A stretch of DNA of 39,633 bases from Hyphomicrobiaceae bacterium (lineage in GTDB: Bacteria; Pseudomonadota; Alphaproteobacteria; Rhizobiales; Hyphomicrobiaceae), in contig WBUN01000044.1 of assembly GCA_008933705.1 (NCBI GenBank), forward strand, positions 1-39,633, written 5' to 3'. A model generated the notes under the pieces. It made no database searches, was not told where the DNA came from, and worked only from the letters and a program-made list of their open reading frames with translations. Made by a program: the position numbers and the translations under genes. Below are positions 7,750 to 16,718 of this stretch, one piece after another (position 1 is the first letter of the stretch; each line of letters opens with the position of its first letter).

Positions 7750-8541
7750 TCAGGCGTCGTACCCAGGGCACTCCCTGTCCAGCTTCCTCAGCAGCGCCGG
7801 CCATTCCCGCTTGCCGATGGGGCGGTAGCCCTTGTCGGAGTTGTTGAAGCGGTTGCGCTCGATGGTCACGCGCTGCACCTCCTCGGGGATGGGCGAGAGC
7901 TCGGCGCCCGTCTGCTGGAAGGCGATCTGCATGCGGCAGGCGCGCTCGGCGCGATACATCCACATCCACGCCTCGCCGACCGTGCGCCCGACGGTCAGCA
8001 GGCCGTGGTTGCGAAGGATGAGCACGTTGTTGTCGCCGAGGTCGCGGGCGATGCTGTCGCGCTCGGCGAGGTCCGTGGCAATGCCCTGGTAGTCGTGGTA
8101 GCCGGTCTGGGCGATCACGGCGAGCGCGTGCTGGGTGATGGGCAGCAGGCCGCCCTTCTGCGTCGCAACGCTCGTGCCCGCCTGGGTGTGCGTGTGGATG
8201 CAGCAGGCGGCGTCGGGGCGCGCCATGTGCACGGCGCTATGGATGGTGAAGCCGGCCGGATTGATGTCGTACTCCGTCTCGCTCAGAATTCTTCCCTCGA
8301 CATCGACCTTGACGAGATTGGAAGCCGTGATCTCCTCAAACAGCAGCCCGAACGGGTTGATGAGGAAATGATCGTCGGGCCCCGGCACGCGGGCGGAGAG
8401 GTGCGTTGCCAGCAGGTCCGACCAGCCGAACAGGTGGACGAGCCGGAAGGCGGCGGCGAGATCGACGCGGTGCTGCCATTCCCCGGGCGACATGGCTCGC
8501 TTGGGCGGGCCGGCTGTCTTCCTCGAAGCTGCGGTCGCCAT
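7750..8541 (-). CDS. Class II aldolase/adducin family protein
   Basis: A 263-residue protein of the zinc-dependent class II aldolase/adducin fold. The metal-binding histidines are visible in CCIHTHTQAG and in the LRNHGLLTVG segment, with SAVHMARPDA before them. Members cleave or epimerise sugar phosphates or act on hydroxy-acid substrates; many of the proteobacterial class II aldolases next to CoA genes have no assigned substrate. GAGGAGG precedes the ATG at 8541 by four bases, which decides the start; an earlier ATG at 8622 would directly follow the upstream stop but adds a low-complexity leader. It lies 81 bases after the acyl-CoA synthetase gene, in the same direction, so a shared pathway is likely. 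Confidence 0.8.
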   Translation of the reverse strand: MATAASRKTAGPPKRAMSPGEWQHRVDLAAAFRLVHLFGWSDLLATHLSARVPGPDDHFLINPFGLLFEEITASNLVKVDVEGRILSETEYDINPAGFTIHSAVHMARPDAACCIHTHTQAGTSVATQKGGLLPITQHALAVIAQTGYHDYQGIATDLAERDSIARDLGDNNVLILRNHGLLTVGRTVGEAWMWMYRAERACRMQIAFQQTGAELSPIPEEVQRVTIERNRFNNSDKGYRPIGKREWPALLRKLDRECPGYDA

Positions 8542-8622
8542 GTTGCCTCCTCGATCAACTGCCGCGCCTGCCGTTGCCGCCCCGGTGCCCGTCTCCAGGC
8601 TGGACCCGTGCCGCGACGACAT

Positions 8623-10161
8623 CTAGATCTGCCGGCCTGTCTTCTCCCAGTAGGGATCGCGCAAACGGCGGCGGAAGATCTTGCCGGAATCCTCGCGCGG
8701 CAGGTCGCGGCCGACCTCGATGAAGCGCGGCACCTTGTAGTTGGCAAGATGGCGCACGAGGTAGGTGCGGATCTCATCGGGTGTGACCGCACTCGCCTCC
8801 GCCGGCTCCACCACGGCCATCAGCGCCTCGCCGTATTCCGCATCGGGGATGCCGAACACCACGCAGTCCTTCACGCCGGGCATGTGGTGCAGCACCGCCT
8901 CGATCTCGGCCGGGTAGATGTTGACGCCGCCGGAGATCACCATGTCGCGTTTGCGGTCGCAGATGAAGAGATAGCCGTCCTCGTCGAGATAGCCGACATC
9001 ACCGGAGGTGATGAAGCCGTCGCGGTCGACCGCGGCGCGCTGGTCGGGCTTGTTGTGGTAGGTGAAGTCGGGAAGGCCGGCAAAGCGCGTGAAGATCTCG
9101 CCGATCTCGCCGGCCGGCAGGATGCGGCCCTCATCGTCGAGGATGCGCAGCTCGGCACCATGCACCGCCTTGCCGACCGTGCCGGGCTTGGCGATCGTGT
9201 CGGCGCTGCTGGCGAACGTGACCGCGCTCGATTCCGTGCTGCCGTAGAACTCGTTGATGACGGGTCCCCACCATTCGATCATGGCGCGCTTGGTCTCCGC
9301 GGGGCAGGGCGCGGCCGCATGAATGATGAACTTGAGCGAGGAGGTGTCGTAGCGCCGGCGCACATCCTGCGGCAGCTTGAGCAGGCGGATGAACATGGTC
9401 GGCACCATGAACATGGTGTCGATCCTCTCGCGCTCGATCAGGGCCAGCATCTCGACCGCGTCGAAGCGCGGCATCAGCACCATCACCTCGCCGACGCGCC
9501 CGGCGCGCCCGGCAAACGCATTGGGCGCCGAATGGTAGAGCGGACCGGGAATGGCCGAGCGAATGCCGGGCTTCAGCCCCATCACGAGCTGGCGCTGGCG
9601 CTCGATGGCGACCATCTGATCGGCCGTCGGCGCAGGGCGGCGCACACCCTTTGGGTGTCCGGTCGTGCCGGAGGTGTAGAACATGGTGAGGGGAGCGGCG
9701 AGCGCGGGGCCGGTGTGGGGTGATTGGCCGTTGAGCCAGGCCTCGTATTCCTGCGCCTGTGCCACGCTGCCGGCACCGACGGGGGCAAAGCCGTAGGCGT
9801 GGGCAACCTCGGGCGGGGTCGTGACGGCGACGAACTGCAGGCCGCGCGGAAGGTCGGACGCGATCGGTGCCAGCAGGTCGGCATGGCCCACCAGCACCTT
9901 GGCGCCGCAGTCGCCGAGGATGTAGCCGATCTCGCCGGCCTTGAAGTGCCAGTTGACCGGCACGGCGTAGGCGCCGAGCGTCTGCGCCGCGTAGGTCGTC
10001 TCCATGAAGGCGATGTCGTTGCGCATCAGGATGGCGACACAATCGCCCGGCCGGACGCCGAACGACGCGAGCCCGGCAGCAATCCGGCGGACACGCGCTT
10101 CGAGCGCATCCTGCGTCACGCGGCGCGCGCCGCTCACTATGCCCACTGAGAGTGCCGTCAT
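8623..10161 (-). CDS. Acyl-CoA synthetase (AMP-forming)
   Basis: A 512-residue ANL-superfamily ligase that activates a carboxylic acid to its CoA thioester via an acyl-adenylate. The phosphate-binding motif MFYTSGTTGHPKGV, the adenine motif NEFYGSTES, the hinge region SGDVGYLDEDGYLFICDRKRD and the C-terminal PREDSGKIFRR with the catalytic lysine are all present. The binding pocket does not reveal the substrate. The ATG at 10161 (MTALSVG) is taken as start; the ribosome site is weak, with AAGAAGGG a little far upstream. It is divergent from the HMGS-like/DUF35 gene across about 220 bases and probably supplies the acyl-CoA that module works on. Confidence 0.9.
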   Translation of the reverse strand: MTALSVGIVSGARRVTQDALEARVRRIAAGLASFGVRPGDCVAILMRNDIAFMETTYAAQTLGAYAVPVNWHFKAGEIGYILGDCGAKVLVGHADLLAPIASDLPRGLQFVAVTTPPEVAHAYGFAPVGAGSVAQAQEYEAWLNGQSPHTGPALAAPLTMFYTSGTTGHPKGVRRPAPTADQMVAIERQRQLVMGLKPGIRSAIPGPLYHSAPNAFAGRAGRVGEVMVLMPRFDAVEMLALIERERIDTMFMVPTMFIRLLKLPQDVRRRYDTSSLKFIIHAAAPCPAETKRAMIEWWGPVINEFYGSTESSAVTFASSADTIAKPGTVGKAVHGAELRILDDEGRILPAGEIGEIFTRFAGLPDFTYHNKPDQRAAVDRDGFITSGDVGYLDEDGYLFICDRKRDMVISGGVNIYPAEIEAVLHHMPGVKDCVVFGIPDAEYGEALMAVVEPAEASAVTPDEIRTYLVRHLANYKVPRFIEVGRDLPREDSGKIFRRRLRDPYWEKTGRQI

Positions 10162-10379
10162 GCGTGCGCGTTGCCCTTCTTGTTTCCTCGCATGCCACGT
10201 TAGCACACCAGGCGCGTTCCGCGAGCCGGTCTCACCCGAATCGAAAGGCCGTCGAGAGGTGGAGGCGCGGCCGGCACGCGATGCGGCCGCAAAGCAGCTC
10301 TGCAAACAAACAGTGGCGCGGCCGTCGTGGCCATGCTGAAATTGCGCCGATCAAGAACAGGATTTTCGGGGACGGAGCG

Positions 10380-11825
10380 ATGAGCAGGGGCATTCTTGCG
10401 TTCGGGGCCTACATTCCCTGGCGCCGGCTGCAGCGTAAGGCGATTGCGGACATGCACGGCTGGTTCGCGCCGGCGCTGAAGAGCCAGGCCAAGGGCGAGC
10501 GCGCCTTCTGCAACTGGGACGAGGATCCCGTCACCATGGCGGTTGAAGCTGCCCGGGATGCACTCACCGGCCGCGACCGGGCAACGGTGGCGGCGCTGCG
10601 CTTTGCCTCCACCACCTTTCCCTTCCTCGACCGGCTGCATTCCGGCCTCGTGGCCGAGGCCCTGAGCCTCGATCAGGGCATCTCCACCGTGGACGTGGCG
10701 GCGACGCAGCGGGCCGGCACCTCGGCGCTGATCGAGGCGCTGGCGAGCGACGGCGAGACGCTGGTGCTGGCCGCCGAGAAGCGCGTCGCCAAGGCCGCGA
10801 GCCCGGTCGAGATGACGAGCGGAGACGGCGCGGCGGCGCTGCTGGTCGGCGACGGCAAGCCGGTCGCCAGGCTGCTGGCCAAGGCGTCGCGCTCGGCCGA
10901 TTTCGTCGATCATTTCCGTTCGCTCGACAACCCCTACGACTATCAATGGGAGGAGCGCTGGATCCGCGATGCCGGCTACATGCAGATCGTGCCGCCGGTG
11001 ATTGCGCGCTGCCTGGAGCAGGCCAAGCTCGGGCCGGGCGACGTAACGCACTTCTGCATGCCGGCGACGCTGTCGCGCGTTGCCAATGCGGTCGCCAAGG
11101 CGGCCGGCATTGCCGACAAGGCGGTGTGCGATCCGCTGCACGCCAACCTCGGCGACACCGGCGTGGCCCATCCCCTCGTGCTGCTGGTGGCTGCGCTGGA
11201 GAAGGCGAAGGCCGGCGACAGGATCCTGGTGGTCGGCTTCGGCCAGGGCGCAGATGTCCTGCTCCTGGAAGTGACGGCCGAGATCGCCAAGCAGCCGAAG
11301 CGGCTCGGGCTTGCCGGCCACCTCGCGCGGCGCAAGGAGGAGACGAGCTACGGCCGCTTCCTCTCCTTCAACGGCATGATCGAGATGGAGCGCGGCATGC
11401 GCGCCGAGACCGACAAGGGCACGCCGCTCTCCTCGATGTGGCGCAACCGCGCGACGGTGACGAGCTTCATCGGCGGCAAATGCTCCAAGTGCGGCACGCT
11501 GCAGTTTCCCAAGACCGACGTCTGCGTCAATCCCAACTGCAATGCCATGCACACGCAGGAGCCCTATCCGTTTGCCGAGATGGGCGCGCGCATCAAGTCC
11601 TACACGGCCGACCGCCTCACCTATTCGCCCGATCCGCCGGCCTGCTACGGCATGATCGAGTTCGAGGAGGGCGGGCGCACCATGCTCGACTTCACCGACA
11701 TGGACGCCGACGCGCTGAAGGTCGGCCAGCCCATGCGACTGATGTTCCGCATCAAGGACATCGACCCCAACCGCGGCTTCCGCCGCTATTTCTGGAAGGC
11801 CACCCCGGTTGCGGGCAAGGCTTAG
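10380..11825 (+). CDS. HMG-CoA synthase-like protein fused to a DUF35 (zinc-ribbon/OB-fold) domain, catalytic triad replaced
   Basis: A 481-residue two-domain protein. Residues 1-325 have the condensing-enzyme fold of HMG-CoA synthase: EMTSGDGAAALLVG aligns with the EPTQGAGAVAM segment and NLGDTG with the C-terminal asparagine loop. The last 150 residues are a DUF35 module with zinc-ribbon cysteines CSKCG...CVNPNC and an OB-fold. By hand alignment to S. aureus MvaS, all three catalytic positions differ: Glu79 is Thr (FASTT), Cys111 is Gln (VAATQRAGT) and His233 is Cys (FCMPAT). Normal HMG-CoA synthesis is therefore unlikely. GGGGA lies about seven bases before the ATG at 10380. The stop overlaps the ribosome site of the thiolase gene, so the products are probably partners, like archaeal HMGCS/thiolase/DUF35 complexes. 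Confidence 0.8.
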   Translation: MSRGILAFGAYIPWRRLQRKAIADMHGWFAPALKSQAKGERAFCNWDEDPVTMAVEAARDALTGRDRATVAALRFASTTFPFLDRLHSGLVAEALSLDQGISTVDVAATQRAGTSALIEALASDGETLVLAAEKRVAKAASPVEMTSGDGAAALLVGDGKPVARLLAKASRSADFVDHFRSLDNPYDYQWEERWIRDAGYMQIVPPVIARCLEQAKLGPGDVTHFCMPATLSRVANAVAKAAGIADKAVCDPLHANLGDTGVAHPLVLLVAALEKAKAGDRILVVGFGQGADVLLLEVTAEIAKQPKRLGLAGHLARRKEETSYGRFLSFNGMIEMERGMRAETDKGTPLSSMWRNRATVTSFIGGKCSKCGTLQFPKTDVCVNPNCNAMHTQEPYPFAEMGARIKSYTADRLTYSPDPPACYGMIEFEEGGRTMLDFTDMDADALKVGQPMRLMFRIKDIDPNRGFRRYFWKATPVAGKA

Positions 11826-11837
11826 GAGGAGCTCATC

Positions 11838-13043
11838 ATGGCACGTGGCATCAAGGATAAGGTCGTCGTCATCGGCATGGGCTGCTCCAAGTTCGGCGAG
11901 CGCTGGGACAAGGAGGCCGACAACCTGATGGTGGAGGCCTACACGGAAGCAGTTGCCGATGCCGGCATCGACACCAAGCAGATCGACGCCGCCTGGCTCG
12001 CCACGGCGATCGAGGAGCAGCACGTCGGCAAGTCGGCGACGCCGCTCGCGGCGGCCCTGCGCCTGCCGTTCATTCCCGTCACCCGCGTCGAGAACTACTG
12101 TGCCAGCGGCACCGAAGCCTTCCGCGGGGCGGTCTATGCCGTGGCCTCAGGTGCCGCCGACATCGCGCTCGCCCTCGGCGTCGAGAAGCTCAAGGACACC
12201 GGCTACGGCGGCCTGCCCCAGCGCGGCCGCGGTCCTCTCAACGACATGGTCAACCCGAACGCGTCGGCGCCGGGCAGCTTCGCCCAGCTCGCCGCCGCCT
12301 ATCGCGCCAAGCACAACGTCGAGCCGAAAGACCTCAAGCAGGCGATGGCGCACATCTCGGTCAAGAGTCACGACAACGGCTCACGCAATCCGAAGGCGCA
12401 CCTGCGCAACAAGATCACCATCGACACCGTGCTCAGCGCCCCGCTGGTGGCCGAGCCGCTCGGCCTCTACGACTGCTGCGGGGTGAGCGACGGGGCGGCC
12501 TGCGCCATCGTCGCAACGCCCGATGTCGCCAAGGCGCTGGGCAAGAAGGACATGATCGCCGTCAAGGCGCTGCAGGTGGCCGTGTCGAACGGGCTCGAGG
12601 CCCAGCACAACTCCTGGGACGGCAGCTATTTCGCCACCACGCGCGTCGCCTCCAAGCGCGCCTACCAGGAGGCAGGCATCGACAACCCGCGCGAGCAGGT
12701 GAGCCTCATCGAGGTGCACGACTGCTTCTCGGTCACCGAGCTCGTCACCATGGAGGACCTGCACATCTCGCCCGAAGGCGGTGCCATCAAGGACGTGCTC
12801 GACGGCTTCTACGATGCCGACGGCAAGGTGCCCTGCCAGATCGACGGCGGCCTCAAGTGCTTCGGCCATCCCATCGGCGCCTCGGGGCTGAGGATGATCT
12901 ACGAAATGTACCTGCAGATGCAGGGCCGCGCCGGCGAGCGCCAGCGCAAGGACACCCCGCGCATCGGCCTGACCCACAATCTCGGCGGCTTCCCCCAGCG
13001 CAACGTGTGCGCCATCTCCATCGTCGGCAAGTACGGGGAGTAG
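11838..13043 (+). CDS. Thiolase-family acyltransferase (SCP2/Ltp type)
   Basis: A 401-residue thiolase of the sterol-carrier-protein-x type. The nucleophilic cysteine lies in NYCASGTEAF, the internal VHDCFSVTELV motif is typical of this branch, and KCFGHPIGASG supplies the C-terminal histidine and glycine loop. It would cleave a 3-ketoacyl-CoA with CoA, or run the condensation in reverse. GGAGGA starting one base after the upstream stop precedes its ATG, so translation is coupled to the HMGS-like/DUF35 gene. DUF35 proteins are known partners of such thiolases (BbsA with BbsB, ChsH2 with Ltp2), which suggests a complex that channels the acyl chain. Confidence 0.88.
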   Translation: MARGIKDKVVVIGMGCSKFGERWDKEADNLMVEAYTEAVADAGIDTKQIDAAWLATAIEEQHVGKSATPLAAALRLPFIPVTRVENYCASGTEAFRGAVYAVASGAADIALALGVEKLKDTGYGGLPQRGRGPLNDMVNPNASAPGSFAQLAAAYRAKHNVEPKDLKQAMAHISVKSHDNGSRNPKAHLRNKITIDTVLSAPLVAEPLGLYDCCGVSDGAACAIVATPDVAKALGKKDMIAVKALQVAVSNGLEAQHNSWDGSYFATTRVASKRAYQEAGIDNPREQVSLIEVHDCFSVTELVTMEDLHISPEGGAIKDVLDGFYDADGKVPCQIDGGLKCFGHPIGASGLRMIYEMYLQMQGRAGERQRKDTPRIGLTHNLGGFPQRNVCAISIVGKYGE

Positions 13044-13061
13044 CGGAACCCGCAAATGCGT

Positions 13062-13167
13062 ATTCCCCTCCCCCCTTGTGGGGGAGGGCTAGGGAGGGGG
13101 GTAATCCCGACATCAGCGGTAGTGGCTCCCCCCACCCCTAACCCCTCCCCACAAGGGGGAGGGGAAT
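13062..13167. repeat. Long imperfect inverted repeat between thiolase and dehydrogenase genes
   Basis: The left arm (13062-13100, ATTCCCCTCC...) and right arm (13128-13167, ...GGAGGGGAAT) are about 40 bases each and nearly complementary, around a 27-base centre. Each arm also folds on itself around CTTGTGGG or CACAAGGG. This C/G-tract palindrome is a class common between genes in alphaproteobacteria. Inside an operon it may slow decay of the upstream message or lower expression of the downstream gene. Confidence 0.75.
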
Positions 13168-13194
13168 CCGAGGTGAGTATGAGGAACGCAAAAC

Positions 13195-14115
13195 GTGACC
13201 AGCAAGTGCGTTGAAGGCAAAGTCATCGTCGTGACCGGCGCGGGGCGCGGCATCGGGCGCGAGATCGCGCTGCTCGCCGCGGCCGAGGGCGCCAAGGTGG
13301 TCGTCAACGATCTCGGCGGCTCGGCCGAAGGCGAGGGCAACGACGTCAGCATCGCCCAGCAGGTGGTGAACGAGATCACCAAGGCCGGCGGCCAGGCGGT
13401 TGCCAGCGGCGACAGCGTTGCCGACCCGCTGGCGGCCGAGCGCATCATCAAGACCGCCGTCGATCACTTCGGCCGCATCGACTGCGTGGTCAACAACGCC
13501 GGCATCCTGCGCGACCGCATCTTCCACCGCATGAGCGTGGTCGACTGGGACGCGGTGATCAAGGTGCACCTCTACGGCTCCTTCTATATGTCGAAGGCGG
13601 CCGCTCCGTACTTCAAGGAACAGGAATCGGGCTCCTTCGTGCACTTCACCTCAACCTCCGGTCTGATCGGCAACTTCGGCCAGGCCAACTACGCCGCCGC
13701 CAAGATGGGCATCATCGGCCTGTCGAAGTCGATCGCGCTCGACATGTCGCGCTTCAAGGTGCGCTCCAACTGCGTGTCGCCGTTCGCCTGGTCGCGCCTG
13801 ATCGGCACCATCCCGACCGATACGCCCGAGCAGAAGGCGCGCGTGGAGCGCATGCAGAACTCCATGACGGCGGCGAAGATCGCGCCGGTGGTCGTGTTCC
13901 TGGCGAGCGACCTGGCGCAGGAGGTGACGGGACAGATCTTCACGGTGCGCAAGGACGAGGTGTTCCTCATGAGCCAGCCGCGCCCGATCCGCGTTGCGCA
14001 CAAGGACGGCGGCTGGACTCCGCAGGCGCTCGCCGCCACCATGCTGCCGGCCTTCAAGAGCGCCTTCTATCCGCTCGACCGCTCGGCGGACGTCTTCAAC
14101 TGGGAGCCGCTGTAG
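13195..14115 (+). CDS. SDR-family 3-hydroxyacyl-CoA dehydrogenase, MFE-2-like
   Basis: A 306-residue short-chain dehydrogenase/reductase. It shows the NAD(P) motif TGAGRGIGRE, VVNDLGGS, the NNAGILRD motif and the catalytic Ser (STSGL), Tyr and Lys (YAAAKMG). VNDLGG and NNAGILRDR resemble the dehydrogenase part of peroxisomal multifunctional enzyme 2, which oxidises (3R)-hydroxyacyl-CoA, but the hydratase domain is absent. A C-terminal extension of about 50 residues goes beyond the basic SDR fold. The GTG at 13195 has GAGGAA eight bases upstream. It follows the thiolase by 151 bases occupied by a palindromic repeat and probably belongs to the same operon, giving the ketone that the thiolase then cleaves. 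Confidence 0.85.
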   Translation: MTSKCVEGKVIVVTGAGRGIGREIALLAAAEGAKVVVNDLGGSAEGEGNDVSIAQQVVNEITKAGGQAVASGDSVADPLAAERIIKTAVDHFGRIDCVVNNAGILRDRIFHRMSVVDWDAVIKVHLYGSFYMSKAAAPYFKEQESGSFVHFTSTSGLIGNFGQANYAAAKMGIIGLSKSIALDMSRFKVRSNCVSPFAWSRLIGTIPTDTPEQKARVERMQNSMTAAKIAPVVVFLASDLAQEVTGQIFTVRKDEVFLMSQPRPIRVAHKDGGWTPQALAATMLPAFKSAFYPLDRSADVFNWEPL

Positions 14116-14148
14116 CCTCCCGGTTTCGTCGCCTCGGCGGCCGCCGCT

Positions 14149-14360
14149 CCGTCCTGAGCTCGCCGAAGGACGGCCACGCCGGCCGTGGTTCGACAGGCTC
14201 ACCACGGAGGAGCGTTCCAGCCGGAAGGGGAACCTCACGTGACGTCATGCCCGCATCGCACACCCACTCCGCCCTGAGCGCGTCGAAGGGCGGCCACGCC
14301 GGCCGTGGTTCGACAGGCTCACCACGGAGAAGTGTTCGAGCCGGAAGGGGAACCTCACGT
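14149..14360. repeat. Two tandem ~120-bp composite palindromic repeat units
   Basis: Each unit has one hairpin of type CC(G)CCCTGAGC..GTCGAAGGGCGG (14149-14173; 14269-14293), a second CCGTGGTTCGACAGGCTCACCACGG-type hairpin (14183-14207; 14303-14327), then CCGGAAGGGGAACCTCACGTGACGTCAT. The last block recurs at 14221 and 14341, so the period is 120 bases. Confidence 0.75.
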
Positions 14361-14499
14361 GACGTCATTCCCGCGAAGGCGGGAAGCCAGGTCACATTGC
14401 AACGCAGGTGTGCGGGTCGCTGAAATATCGCGCGCGGCCGCGGGCGTGCCCTGCGGCGGATGTGCCTGTGCGGCCCGGTGACCTGGGCCCCCGCCATCG

Positions 14500-14619
14500 T
14501 GCCGGAGGCGCGTCTTCGACGCGTGCCGGAGGCGCGTCTTCGACGCGTGCCGGAGGCGCGTCTTCGACGCGTGCCGGAGGCGCGTCTTCGACGCGTGCCG
14601 GAGGCGCGTCTTCGACGCG
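14500..14619. repeat. Exact tandem array, 5 copies of a 24-bp hairpin unit
   Basis: The unit is TGCCGGAGGC-GCGTCTTCGA-CGCG, repeated five times without a mismatch (starts 14500, 14524, 14548, 14572, 14596). Within each, CGCGTC-TTC-GACGCG forms a six-pair stem with a three-base loop, separated from the next by TGCCGGAGG. Being a multiple of three, every frame stays open, which explains spurious frames here. There are no unique spacers, so it is not a CRISPR. Confidence 0.9.
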
Positions 14620-14701
14620 ACGCGGGGGTGACGTTTGTGGAGAGGGATGCGCGCGAGCGCCTCACCATCGCAGTGAAATCCAAGCCGATCATCCAACACT
14701 G

Positions 14702-14935
14702 ACGTCATGCCCGCGTCGCACACCCCGCTCCGTCCTGAGCTCGTCGAAGGGCGGCCGCGCCGGCCGTGGTTCGACAGGCTCACCACGGAGGACCGTTCGA
14801 ACCCGAAGAGCACCTCATGTGGCGTCATTCCCGCATCGCACACCCCGCCCCGCCCTGAGCTTGTCGAAGGGCGGCCTCCCGCCCGGCGGCCGCGTGGTTC
14901 GACGAGCTCACCACGGCGGAGAAGCGGGTGTGCCT
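14702..14935. repeat. Two further composite palindromic repeat units
   Basis: The same module order as at 14149-14360: GACGTCAT-CCCGC-TCGCACAC, then the CCTGAGC..GTCGAAGGGCGG hairpin, then the CGTGGTTCGACAGGCTCACCACGG hairpin. The second copy (from about 14821) has diverged, with CGACGAGCTCACCACGG replacing the usual arm. Together with the earlier pair it brackets the 24-bp array. Confidence 0.7.
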
Positions 14936-15326
14936 TCAGCCCCGAGTCCCGGCTCTCCGCGCTCACGCGCTGCGGTCGGGATGGCAAGAAGCGGGGTGCG
15001 GTCACCCTGCAGTCCTTATCCCCGCCAGTCCGCGGCGTGCGATGATGCACGCACCTCGGCTCACGAGGGGTGCTTTCTCGAGAGGCATCTCGTCAGGTAC
15101 GGGCCGGGGGTCGCGCAAGGGCCGCACGGTATGGTCCGTGGGGCCTGGGGCTCGGTGATCGGATCGGTCAAGCAGCTTCCGGCGCGACGGCGAGGCCCGC
15201 GGGCCGCGTTTCTCATACCAACGATCCGGGCGGCCCCTGTGCCTCGCTCCCTCACCTGCCCGCAAACCCTCGAGGCAAAAGCCTGCGAGGAAGCCGGTGC
15301 TTGCAGGATTGCGCCCGCGCACGAAC

Positions 15327-16652
<1,326 letters not shown>

Positions 16653-16654
16653 TC

Positions 16655-16711
16655 ACCGGAGCGCGCCGGCGCTCCGGTGTTCCTGCTGCCCCGGGCCGGC
16701 TCCGCCGGCCC
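16655..16711 (-). other. Double hairpin between binding-protein and dehydrogenase genes
   Basis: ACCGGAGCGC-GCCG-GCGCTCCGGT (16655-16678) is a perfect ten-pair stem. GGGCCGGC-TCC-GCCGGCCC (16693-16711) is a perfect eight-pair stem. Neither is followed by a T-run on the coding strand. The likely role is to protect the abundant binding-protein message from 3' decay and reduce read-through into the dehydrogenase gene. Confidence 0.55.
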
Positions 16712-16718
16712 GCCTCGC

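Larger units (their letters stand above)
14116..15326. other. Gene-free, repeat-filled gap between convergent operons
   Basis: 1.2 kb separates the stop of the SDR gene from the stop of the HisD-family gene on the other strand. Open frames here come only from repeated units and show no domain. It contains four composite palindromic units (14149-14360 and 14702-14935), a 7-bp hairpin TTCCCGC/GCGGGAA at 14368-14385 and the five-unit tandem array at 14500-14619. From 14936 to 15326 I see no gene and no clear repeat. Confidence 0.7.

Noticed and set aside
14500-14619. CRISPR-like array
   Set aside because: Units abut with no variable spacers, no cas genes are present, and the unit is too short.
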